The translations under genes and the position numbers were made by a program. Below are positions 1 through 8,300 of a stretch of DNA of 64,000 nt, in pieces. The notes below the pieces were generated by a model. It had not been told where the DNA came from and searched no databases. It worked only from the letters and a program-made list of their open reading frames with translations. Each line of letters opens with the position of its first letter. Positions within the stretch are counted from its first letter, which is position 1. The DNA comes from Pseudomonas brassicacearum subsp. neoaurantiaca (lineage in GTDB: Bacteria; Pseudomonadota; Gammaproteobacteria; Pseudomonadales; Pseudomonadaceae): assembly GCF_013608025.1 (NCBI RefSeq), contig NZ_VDLV01000037.1, forward strand, positions 65,546 through 129,545. The letters run 5' to 3'.

Positions 1-191
1 ACCGCGTCACGAAAAAGCCTGTGCTTATCAGTACTTCCACGGTCAAGCTCATTGAACAAGAACAGGGAAGAACGCACTTCAGTCACAGCAAGAGTTCCAG
101 CGAACTGAAATGTGCATTCCGTCCCGTCACGGAAACACTGACCGATACGTTGGAATGGTATCGGAAGAACAATTACTTGCGCGTTAGTTGA
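1..191 (+). CDS. NAD-dependent epimerase/reductase-like protein, C-terminal fragment (5' end outside window)
   Basis: Reading from base 3, 62 sense codons run to the TGA at 189-191. The peptide contains SKSSSELKCAFRPV, then an ETLTDTLEWY stretch and a final NNYLRV. This resembles the tail of extended short-chain dehydrogenases of the dihydroflavonol-reductase / hopanoid-associated epimerase type, in which a partly conserved 'ELGxxxRPVxETLxDTxxWY' helix closes the fold. The nucleotide-binding and catalytic parts lie upstream of the window, so the family call rests on the C-terminus alone. It ends 74 bases before the next gene on the same strand and is probably part of the same cluster, where it could supply a ketone or aldehyde reduction. 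That role is inference. Confidence 0.55.
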   Translation, partial: RVTKKPVLISTSTVKLIEQEQGRTHFSHSKSSSELKCAFRPVTETLTDTLEWYRKNNYLRVS

Positions 192-265
192 GCCCATTCA
201 AACAGTAGCCTGCCTCTGCAGTACTTTTTATCTAACCATGACTTCAAGGATTGAGAGGTTGGTGA

Positions 266-1759
266 ATGAAAAGCCTTACCCATAAAGAAGGTTTTCTGCA
301 TCGTTTCGTCGGTTTTTCCCATTCGTATCCCGAGCACATCGCTATTCGGGACTTGGATGCAGACGAAACCGTCACATACCGGGACCTGCGAATCAGGGCT
401 GAAGAATGCAATGGCTTTCTCCACGCCCTGAATGTATCGCCTGGAGAAAAAGTGGCCCTTTTGCTGCCCAACGGCGTGGATTTCATTGCCTATTACCTGG
501 CAGTAATTGGCCATGGCGCTGTCCCGGTGATTCTTAACTACAAACTTACGGCATTCGAGCTGGGTAATGTCCTGGACATTTCCAAGCCATCGCTGATCGT
601 CACGACTGGCACGCTGTTTGAGCAACACCAGGACATATTCCAGCCGACTCACGCCTTGATCGTTGGCAATGGCGACGAGCCGTCTGAAAACGCGACAGTT
701 GCAGCGACGCTGCCACGCCAGGCCCAGCCTCTGTCGCTGCCAGACGATAACCCGATCGTCTCGACACAGTTCACCTACCGTGGCATTGGCAAACCGTTGG
801 CCGTCTCTCACCGTTACCTCGACCTGACGCAGTCAAGCGATGGGCTGCATGAGCAGTTTCATCCCCAAGGCGTCGGGTCGGTCCACTTGGTGACGCTGCC
901 GCTGTACGCCATCTTCGGGTTGTCGGTGATGATGGTGTTCCCGCTGAGCATCGGTGCCACGTTGCTGATGACCAACACCCTGCTCAATCGGGACTTGGCG
1001 CAAGTGTTGTCCGAACACCAGGTCACCTTTGCCTGCCTGGTGCCCGACGTTATTCGTTATTTCAATTCGCGCCTCGCCAAACGCAAAGGCCCGCGCTTGC
1101 CCCTGCATCCTCAATTGATGATGTATTCCGGCGGTAGTCATCTACCGGCCGATGAAGGCGAGAAGCTCGGCAAGTTGTTGGGGTGCGCGGCAGTACTGCA
1201 AGGCTACGGGCTGACCGAAAGCATGCCGGTGATCGTCCAGAGTTCTACTGGCGAGGTTCATCGCGGCGCCATGGGACGCCCCATCAGTGGCGTCGAGCTG
1301 CGAGTGGTCGACGCGCAAGGCCAGGATGTCGTCGCTGGGCGTATCGGCGAGCTGCTGATACGCGGGTCGATGGTCATCCCGGGCTACGACGCTGCGCCGG
1401 AGATCAATGGGCGATTTTTCCGCGATGGTTGGCTGCACACCGGCGACCTGGTCTGGCGCGACAGTGAAGGCCATGTCTTTTTCTATTGCCAGCGCCTGCG
1501 CATCTCGAAAATCAAAGCGCAAATGGTCGATCTGGCGGAAATCGAATCCGTCGCGCTGAAGCACCCCGATGCGGTGCGCGCCAGGGCCTACATCGTCCCG
1601 GACCACAAGGAAGTCAACGTCTTGCACTTGTCCGTGGAAGGGAGCGGCGAGCTGAGCCAGAACGGTGTGGCCACCCTGCTCTCGCGTTACCTCTCCGGCT
1701 TCAAATTGCCAAAAATCATAGAGATTGTCCCTCTCAAGGAAGCGCTTCATGCACGCTGA
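266..1759 (+). CDS. Acyl-AMP ligase-like protein with degenerate core motifs
   Basis: This 497-residue protein of the ANL superfamily (fatty-acid/aryl-CoA ligases, A-domains) would activate a carboxylic acid as an acyl-adenylate for loading on the carrier protein downstream. The N-terminal lobe (TYRDLRIRAEE, VALLLPNGVDFIAYYLAVI) and the QGYGLTES and GWLHTGDL motifs are clear. The adenylate P-loop, normally TSGTTGxPKG, instead reads FTYRGIGKPL at residues 169-178. The hinge normally RxxxxIKxxG reads RLRISKIKAQM. The C-terminal catalytic-lysine motif (xxGK) is absent: the chain stops at PLKEALHAR. It may therefore be a poor adenylating enzyme, use another enzyme's activity, or be non-catalytic. 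The start ATG at 266 follows an AGAGG-type ribosome site. The gene overlaps the next by 11 bases, implying translational coupling. Confidence 0.8.
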   Translation: MKSLTHKEGFLHRFVGFSHSYPEHIAIRDLDADETVTYRDLRIRAEECNGFLHALNVSPGEKVALLLPNGVDFIAYYLAVIGHGAVPVILNYKLTAFELGNVLDISKPSLIVTTGTLFEQHQDIFQPTHALIVGNGDEPSENATVAATLPRQAQPLSLPDDNPIVSTQFTYRGIGKPLAVSHRYLDLTQSSDGLHEQFHPQGVGSVHLVTLPLYAIFGLSVMMVFPLSIGATLLMTNTLLNRDLAQVLSEHQVTFACLVPDVIRYFNSRLAKRKGPRLPLHPQLMMYSGGSHLPADEGEKLGKLLGCAAVLQGYGLTESMPVIVQSSTGEVHRGAMGRPISGVELRVVDAQGQDVVAGRIGELLIRGSMVIPGYDAAPEINGRFFRDGWLHTGDLVWRDSEGHVFFYCQRLRISKIKAQMVDLAEIESVALKHPDAVRARAYIVPDHKEVNVLHLSVEGSGELSQNGVATLLSRYLSGFKLPKIIEIVPLKEALHAR

Positions 1760-2360
1760 CAGCACACGACCGGTATTGGCCGTTTTCGATTTCGACGGCA
1801 CGTTGACCGACAGGCACACCTTCTGGCGCTACATGCGCTTCATCGTCGGAACGCGGGCGTTCTGGCTCAGGATCATTCCCCTGTTGCCAAAAATGCTCAG
1901 CGTCATCCTGGGCATTACCCCGTTGATGCAAGCGCGACTGGCCTTTATCGCCTGTTACCTGGGCGGCCTGACGGTGGAGCAAGAGCGCGAGCACGCCCGG
2001 TTCTTCATCTCTGAGCAACTGCCGCTCTGGCTGAGGCCGCAAGCGCTGCGCCGGCTGCAATGGCACCAGTCCATGGGACACGTGACGGCGCTGGTCAGCA
2101 ATTCGCCGGAGAACTACTTGATCCCTTGGGGCCAGGCGGTGGGTTTCGACCACGTATGCGGGACCCGGCTGGCGACGGCCAAGAACAAGCTGACCGGTGG
2201 AATCTCCGGCACCAACTGTGTCGACCGGGAAAAAGTCGCGCGGCTCCGGGACTGCTTGAGCAACCTCGATGACTTTTACATCTACGCCTATGGCGACTCG
2301 TCCGGGGACGAAGCGCTGCTCAGCATTGCCAACTCTCCCTTCTACAGAAACTGGTACTGA
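1749..2360 (+). CDS. HAD-IB family phosphatase (CicA/SerB-like)
   Basis: A 203-residue haloacid-dehalogenase subfamily IB hydrolase. Motif I is FDFDGTLTD (nucleophile and acid/base Asp), motif II is the LVSNSPENY region, and motif III/IV is the YGDSSGDEALL segment. The cap contains a hydrophobic stretch (FWLRIIPLLPKMLSVILGI), as in membrane-associated HAD-IB proteins that act on lipid phosphates or phosphoserine-like substrates. ATG 1749 is preferred over the upstream in-frame TTG at 1725 because AAGGAA lies about seven bases before it; it overlaps the ligase gene. In this cluster it may dephosphorylate a phosphorylated intermediate made by the AfsA-like synthase or release a product. The substrate cannot be read from the sequence. 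Only two to four bases separate it from the flavin monooxygenase start. Confidence 0.85.
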   Translation: MHADSTRPVLAVFDFDGTLTDRHTFWRYMRFIVGTRAFWLRIIPLLPKMLSVILGITPLMQARLAFIACYLGGLTVEQEREHARFFISEQLPLWLRPQALRRLQWHQSMGHVTALVSNSPENYLIPWGQAVGFDHVCGTRLATAKNKLTGGISGTNCVDREKVARLRDCLSNLDDFYIYAYGDSSGDEALLSIANSPFYRNWY

Positions 2361-2364
2361 CCCA

Positions 2365-4155
2365 ATGAACACTCTGAGCACTCTGGCCCCCAAGCATTTC
2401 AAGCAGCCGGGCAACGCTGCGACGGTGATGATCGTCGGTGCCGGCCCCATTGGTTTGTCCCTGGCGATCATGTTGAAGCAATGGGGCGTGGCTTTTCGCA
2501 TCATTGAGAAAAACGCCGGCCCCTCGACCGCGACCAAGGCGATGGCGATTCATTCCAGGACCCTGGAAATCTTCCGCGACCTCGGCATTGCCGAGCAGGC
2601 GCTGGCGGACGGTTTTACCATCAACCAGTTTTCGGTGCAGTCCGATGCGAAACGGGTGCTGAACTACAACTTTTCCTACCTGGACGCCACCTATCCCCTC
2701 CTCCTCAGCTTGCCGCAGCCGCAGACTGAGAAAATCCTCCTGGAGCGCTTGAACCTGCTCGGCGCGGACGTCGAATGGAACACTGAACTGGTCGACATCG
2801 AAAACCAGCCAGGCGCCGTGCACATGGCACTGCGTCGTGCCGACGGCAGCGAAGAAACCGTTACCAGTCGCTGGGCGGTAGCCTGTGACGGAGCCCGCAG
2901 CAATATTCGAAAACGCCTGGACATGACGTTCGAGGGCTCCTCATACGACCGTTTCTTCATGCTGGCCGACGCTGACATCGAATGGTCGGGCAGCAAGGAC
3001 GAAGGCGCATTTTTCCTCGGCGCGCAGGATGGGTATGTCGCCGTCGCGCCGATCAGCGACCAGTCCCGTTATCGCCTCTTTATCGAGATGCCCTATAACC
3101 TGCCGCCCGAAGGCGAGCGCCCGCCCCTAACCCTGGAGAATTTCCAGCGGCTGTGCGAAGGACGCGGGCAGAAAATGACCCTGTCCAATATCTCCTCGAC
3201 GACCATTGCCTCGTTCCAACATCGTCGAGTGCAATCGTTGCAGCAAGGCTCGATCTTCCTGGTAGGCGATTCGGCGCACATTGGCAGTCCGATCGGTGGC
3301 CAGTGGATGAACCTGGGCATTTCCGAAGCCTACAACCTGGCGTGGAAAATGGCCTACGTTGATCAGGGCTTGGCGGATCCATCGCTGCTGGAAAGCTACA
3401 ACGACGAACGCTACCCGGTTGCCCTGGAGGTGGAAAACACCGCGCATCGACTCACGGGTCTCATCACCGTCAGGCATCGCGCCCTGGTCTGGTTGCGTGA
3501 CAATGTCCTGCCGTTGTTGAGCAATCGCCAGAAGATCCAACGCAAGCTGCCATCGATGATTTCCGGCCATCAATACCACTACGGCAAGAGCGAATACATC
3601 CAGGAATCGCTGACCAAGAAGCAGCGCATGGGCTGGGCCAAGAAAGGCAAGAAAACGCCGTTCCAGGCCCCCGCCCCTCGCGCGGGACAACTGGCGCCCG
3701 ATGTCGAGCTGTGGCAGCACCAAGGCATGCCCCCCAAACGCCTGATTGACCTGTTCCAGGGAACCTTCACCCTGCTGATCTTCAGCGCGGCGGATCAGTT
3801 CTCGCCGCTGTTGCCAAGTCATTACTCGCTGGCCGCATCGGTGGAGAGCGACTACCCGGCGATCAAGGCCTACTGCGTGGTCGATGCCCTGAGCAGCGTC
3901 GGGTTGCCTGCGGAACAATCCACCCTGCTCGACCCGGACTGGCGCCTGCACAAGCGTTATCACGCCAAGGAAGGCACGTTGATGCTGATCCGGCCCGATG
4001 GCTACATCGCCTTCCAGGGCGCCGATGCAATAACGCTGGTGACTTACCTGAGCGTGAGGTCCGGGTTGCTCAAGGGCGCCGGGAAAACAGCCTTTTGCGA
4101 AATCGATGCGGTGGAGCTCCCACTCCAAGTCGCGACTGCCGATCTGCCCTGCTGA
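2365..4155 (+). CDS. Class A FAD-dependent monooxygenase (PheA/TfdB/MhpA-like)
   Basis: A 596-residue single-component flavoprotein hydroxylase. It has the dinucleotide motif IVGAGPIGLSLA, then the middle DG motif (ACDGARSNIRKRL) that contacts FAD and NAD(P)H, then the GD motif FLVGDSAHIGSP around residue 301. A C-terminal thioredoxin-like extension follows (LIDLFQGTFTLLIFSA region), as in phenol hydroxylase relatives. The family motif GGQGMNxGxxDAxNLAWK is altered to GGQWMNLGISEAYNLAWK: Trp replaces the second Gly. Such enzymes hydroxylate or epoxidise aromatic or polyketide substrates. ATG 2365 follows the phosphatase stop (2358-2360) by four bases. A strong hairpin sits just after its stop codon. 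The likely role is tailoring of a carrier-bound or released product; the substrate is unknown. Confidence 0.87.
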   Translation: MNTLSTLAPKHFKQPGNAATVMIVGAGPIGLSLAIMLKQWGVAFRIIEKNAGPSTATKAMAIHSRTLEIFRDLGIAEQALADGFTINQFSVQSDAKRVLNYNFSYLDATYPLLLSLPQPQTEKILLERLNLLGADVEWNTELVDIENQPGAVHMALRRADGSEETVTSRWAVACDGARSNIRKRLDMTFEGSSYDRFFMLADADIEWSGSKDEGAFFLGAQDGYVAVAPISDQSRYRLFIEMPYNLPPEGERPPLTLENFQRLCEGRGQKMTLSNISSTTIASFQHRRVQSLQQGSIFLVGDSAHIGSPIGGQWMNLGISEAYNLAWKMAYVDQGLADPSLLESYNDERYPVALEVENTAHRLTGLITVRHRALVWLRDNVLPLLSNRQKIQRKLPSMISGHQYHYGKSEYIQESLTKKQRMGWAKKGKKTPFQAPAPRAGQLAPDVELWQHQGMPPKRLIDLFQGTFTLLIFSAADQFSPLLPSHYSLAASVESDYPAIKAYCVVDALSSVGLPAEQSTLLDPDWRLHKRYHAKEGTLMLIRPDGYIAFQGADAITLVTYLSVRSGLLKGAGKTAFCEIDAVELPLQVATADLPC

Positions 4156-4159
4156 TTCC

Positions 4160-4183
4160 CATGGCCCGGTCCCCCGGGCCATG
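4160..4183. other. Perfect 10-bp inverted repeat between flavin monooxygenase and carrier-protein genes
   Basis: CATGGCCCGG, loop TCCC, then CCGGGCCATG. It lies four bases after the monooxygenase stop. There is no U-tract after it, so it is not a standard intrinsic terminator. It may stabilise or process the polycistronic mRNA, or weakly attenuate transcription ahead of the carrier-protein gene, which has its own strong ribosome site. Confidence 0.6.
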
Positions 4184-4230
4184 CCTCGAGACTGAATAGA
4201 ACCTACTCACTTATGGTTAAGGAGAACCTT

Positions 4231-5304
4231 ATGCGCTTACAGCTCAACGACGTTGTGCAGGAGTTCATTGTGTCCAACGGGAAAATAGCTCACAGCTATT
4301 TTTCACTTTCCGAGAAAATCATCGATTCTCTTTGCGAATCCAACATCGCAAAGGAGTCGATCCTGATGCGCCTGCTGGAGCAGGCCGAAACCGTCACCGC
4401 GCACTACTTCAACGCTCACCAGCAAGTGCTCGAGGGTGTCTACGCCCACGGTGTCCAAGCGCCTGCCAACGACAACGTCGCGGCACTCGAGCCGGTCATC
4501 TCGCAGCCATCGGTGCTGGCCCCGGCGCCGGTCGCGGAACAACTGCCTGCACTCACTTTTGCGCAATGGCTGCGTACGGAAATAAGCACGGTGACGGGCT
4601 TTAAAAGCGAGCAGATCGATTTCGACCAGAGCTTTGAAGGCCTGGGCATCGACTCGCTGGGCTTGGTCGATATCTTCGAGTCGTTGGCCCAGCACTTCCC
4701 GGAAAAGAAAGACCTCACTTCGCAGCTCTTCGATGCCCCGACACCGACAGCTTTGCTTGCCAGGCTAGAGGCCAACCCGCCGGCGCCGGGAATGGACGTC
4801 CGAGCCTGGGTCCTCGACCAACTGGCCGGCATCACCGGTTTTACCGTCGATCAGTTCGATCACCAGCAAAGCTATGAAAGCCTGGGAATGGATTCTCTGG
4901 TGCAGCTGGATTTCCTGGAGTCGGTGGTCGCCCTGTGGCCACAGCTCAAGGCCCGGAGCAGCGAGTTGGCCAACGCCAAATGTGCGCAGCAGACCATTGC
5001 GCTCATCGAAGACGCCCTCGCCAATCACTCACCACTCAGCGCTGCCGATGAGCCTGCAACCACCGTTGCACCAACGCAGATTGGCGAGGTGTTGCTCGGC
5101 GCCCTCTCGCCACTGGTCGCGGACGCGCCATCGGCGCTGGATGTCGAGACGCCCTTTGCCCAGTTGGGGCTCAACGGTTTTGATCGGGAGGCGCTTTGCC
5201 AATCGATGGCCCAACAATGCCCCGACAGTGAGTTCGCTGGCGAAGCACTGATGTCGCGCCGCACGCCACAGGACGCGTTGACGCTCCTGGAAAGAATGGG
5301 CTGA
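4231..5304 (+). CDS. Tandem acyl carrier protein (three ACP-like modules, third degenerate)
   Basis: A 357-residue protein. Residues 1-80 are a helical N-terminal region, followed by a short Ala/Pro linker. Three acyl-carrier-like repeats follow. The first has GLGIDSLGLVDIFE with the phosphopantetheine serine at residue 142. The second has SLGMDSLVQLDFLE with serine 222. The third has QLGLNGFDREALCQ, where glycine 316 replaces the serine, so it cannot be pantetheinylated. Tandem ACPs are typical of Pfa-type polyunsaturated fatty acid synthases and some iterative PKSs. ATG 4231 is chosen because AAGGAG lies at 4219-4224 with optimal spacing; the in-frame ATG at 4213 lacks this. It sits directly before the ketosynthase protein, its presumed partner in trans. 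Confidence 0.85.
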   Translation: MRLQLNDVVQEFIVSNGKIAHSYFSLSEKIIDSLCESNIAKESILMRLLEQAETVTAHYFNAHQQVLEGVYAHGVQAPANDNVAALEPVISQPSVLAPAPVAEQLPALTFAQWLRTEISTVTGFKSEQIDFDQSFEGLGIDSLGLVDIFESLAQHFPEKKDLTSQLFDAPTPTALLARLEANPPAPGMDVRAWVLDQLAGITGFTVDQFDHQQSYESLGMDSLVQLDFLESVVALWPQLKARSSELANAKCAQQTIALIEDALANHSPLSAADEPATTVAPTQIGEVLLGALSPLVADAPSALDVETPFAQLGLNGFDREALCQSMAQQCPDSEFAGEALMSRRTPQDALTLLERMG

Positions 5305-5389
5305 AGCCCGCTGGCAGGCGCTGCCAACACATGGAATGGAAACCGGGTGACTGATACGTCGCCCAGCTTTGGTGAATCAGGAGATAGCA

Positions 5390-8300
5390 ATGAGTGGCGC
5401 GGTAACAACAGAGGGTGACTTGTGCTTCAGCGCGATGGCCGGCGAATTCCCGGGAGCGCCTTCGACGGATGCCCTGTGGCAGGTGCTCGTACAAGGCGAG
5501 ATAGCGCCCATCCAGGCCATGCCGGCACGTTGGGAGCTGGATAAAAGCGCGATATTCTCGGCCAAGGCTGGCGAGAAGGACCGCACCTACCTGGACAGTG
5601 CGTTTTGCCTGACCGACGATGCATCGACTCCCTCGCGTCACGACGGCCGGCAGGTGGCGATCGGGAAGAAAGTCCTCCAGACGCTGCTCGCTCAACTGAC
5701 GGCCCAAGGTTCTGTGCTGGATACGAAGCGCACGGCGTTGGTGGTCGCCACTTCATGGTGTGACGAAAGTTATTTCGCGACAGGAACCGCGAACAGCGCC
5801 GGCGCGCCTGTGGGGTTCACCCCAGGTGAACAAGTGGCTGCATTGGCCAGCGCTTTCGCCTTGGGCGGGCCGGCGTTGTCGGTGGACACCGCCTGCAGTT
5901 CCTTCCCTTATGCAATCGACATGGCCAAGGCGTTGCTCAGCAGCGGTCAGGCGGATAACGCGATCGTGATGGCCTTGAACACAGTCCTGCCGCCGGCGCT
6001 GTTCCTTGGTTTCTCGCAACTGACGGCTTTTTCCGCCCGGGCCAGCATGCAGGCGTTCGGCCAGGACGCCGACGGCATCGTGCCCGGAGAATGTGCAGCG
6101 GCGTTCCTGGTCGAACCGGTTTCCCAGGCATTGGCTGCCCAGCGTCAACCGCTGGGGATCCTGCGGGCATTGGGCATGTCCGCCGACGGCGCCGAAGGCT
6201 CGGTGTTCGCGCCGGGCAAACAGGCTCAGTATTGCGCCTATGAGCGCGCCTACAGCGATCTGGACCCGGGCAGCGTCGACTATATCGAGACCCATGGCAC
6301 CGGCACCCCGTTGGGTGATGCGACCGAGTTGGCCTCGCTGGACAGCTTCTTCGCCGCCCATCGCAATGCCGACGAGAGGTTGACCATCGGCTCGATCAAG
6401 TCCGTCATCGGCCATCCGCTGGCCGCTGCCGGAGGCGCCTCGCTCGCCAAGGCGCTGATGATCCTGCGTCACCGGAGCGTCCCGCCCCAACCCGATTACC
6501 GCCCCAGCGCAAAAGTCGACGAAACCTGCCTGCAACTTGCCACACGGCAACCGCAATCCCTGGCTGATCGCCAATCGGCCATCCGGATCGGGATTTCCAG
6601 TTTCGGCTTTGGCGGCGCCAACGCGCACTTGGTGGTTGATGAATACATCGGCGACGGCCACGCGCCCGCCGCCCAGGCAGTCCCGGGCGTATTGAAACTC
6701 GATCTCGCCGTTGTCGAAGCTGAAGCAGCGTTCAGCGGTTGCGATTCACTGCAGTCATTCCAGCAGCAGCTCGACCAGCCAATCGCGCCCGCCGTGCTGT
6801 TTCCTTACGGGCGCTTCGTCGATTACAGCGGTGACCTGACTCGGCCGTTATCCGGGAAATTCCTCGCCCAGGATCAGCTCATCGACATCGCCGGTTTCGG
6901 TATGGGGCCCAAGCCCCTGGCCCATGTCGACCCGTACAAGCTGCTGGTCACCGATCGGGTCAACCACCTGCTGCGGCGTTTGCCGGGCGTGGCGGGCTCG
7001 GCCGACACCGCCATGGTGATGTGCTGCAACATGGGTGGCGAACGGTTCAGCAACGCCTACAGCAGCGCCCAGCAGTTCTATGCCCGAAGCCAAGGCACAC
7101 CGCCGGGCGTGGAAGTGACGGACGTGGCGACCATGTTGCCGAATATGCTTTCCGGCTACCCGGCGCAAGTTTTCGACTTCAAGGGATTCCACCAGACGTT
7201 GGCCGGCACCCCAGGTCTGTTCTGGCAGACGCTGTTGGCTTCCCGACAATGGTTCAAGCAAGGCATTTCCACCCTGTTGCTGGGCGCCGGGCGGTTTATC
7301 AGCGGTGAAATCGAGATCGATCGCGCCCTGCGCAGTGCAGCGGTACAAGGCGAAGGGCTCGGCGTGGTCGCGCTGCGTCCCTATCAGCCTGATTCCGGCG
7401 ATACGCCGCTGCTGGTGATTCGTGCAGCCGTCCTCGCCCATGCCGCGAAGTCATTGGACGAAGCGTGCCAGTTGGCAGGCAAAAAACGCGACCAGTACCT
7501 GCACGTCGAGGTCTGCGAACTGCAACCCGAAACGGCCCAGGCCAACCAGCCGCTGCGAAAAATGACCGGTTTCCTGGCGGAAGCCAGCGGCATCGAGACC
7601 CTGCTGGCGGTGATATTGAATGCAACGGCGCACACGGTGATCGAGGTTCGTGAAGGCGGCACGCCGGTCATGTGGCTGTTCACCGAAAAGCTCCGGGACT
7701 GGAAACCGATGCCGGCCCAGCTCGCCCCTCCCCTCAAGCACCCGTTCACCCTGCGTTTCGCCCATGAGGCGCCGCGTTCGTTGCAACCGCTCGCTACGCC
7801 TGTGCGTCCCGCCCAGATCGTCCGGGAACCGCAACACGACGGCGTTGACGTATTGCAACTCAGCGACATGCTGACGAGCACGGTCCTCGCCGGGTTGCGC
7901 GTTCGTGTCCGCGCGATGGAAGGGCTTTTCGCCCTGCACCAAGGCCCAGCAGCCCAGCGGCCGACGCAATGGCCTCGTCGTGCTGAAAACACCGTGATCG
8001 CTCACGTTCAACGGGCTCCGCGCTCGCTGCGCGCACAATTGGTAGTGGACGAGGCGCACCCTTATTTCTTCGACCACCCACTGGATCACGTGCCCGGCAT
8101 TCTGTTGCTTGAAGGCGTGATGCAACTGATCGAGCAGGCCATGCCCCCGCTCAATGGTCGCGTCGCCTACGTCAAGACGCTGGGCATCAAGTTCCAGCAA
8201 TACGTGCAGAAGGAAGGTGTGATCGACCTGCACGTCGAGCAAGACCAGGACGCCCATGCCTTTCAGGCGAAGGTCATGCAGGGTGGGAAATTGATGTGCA

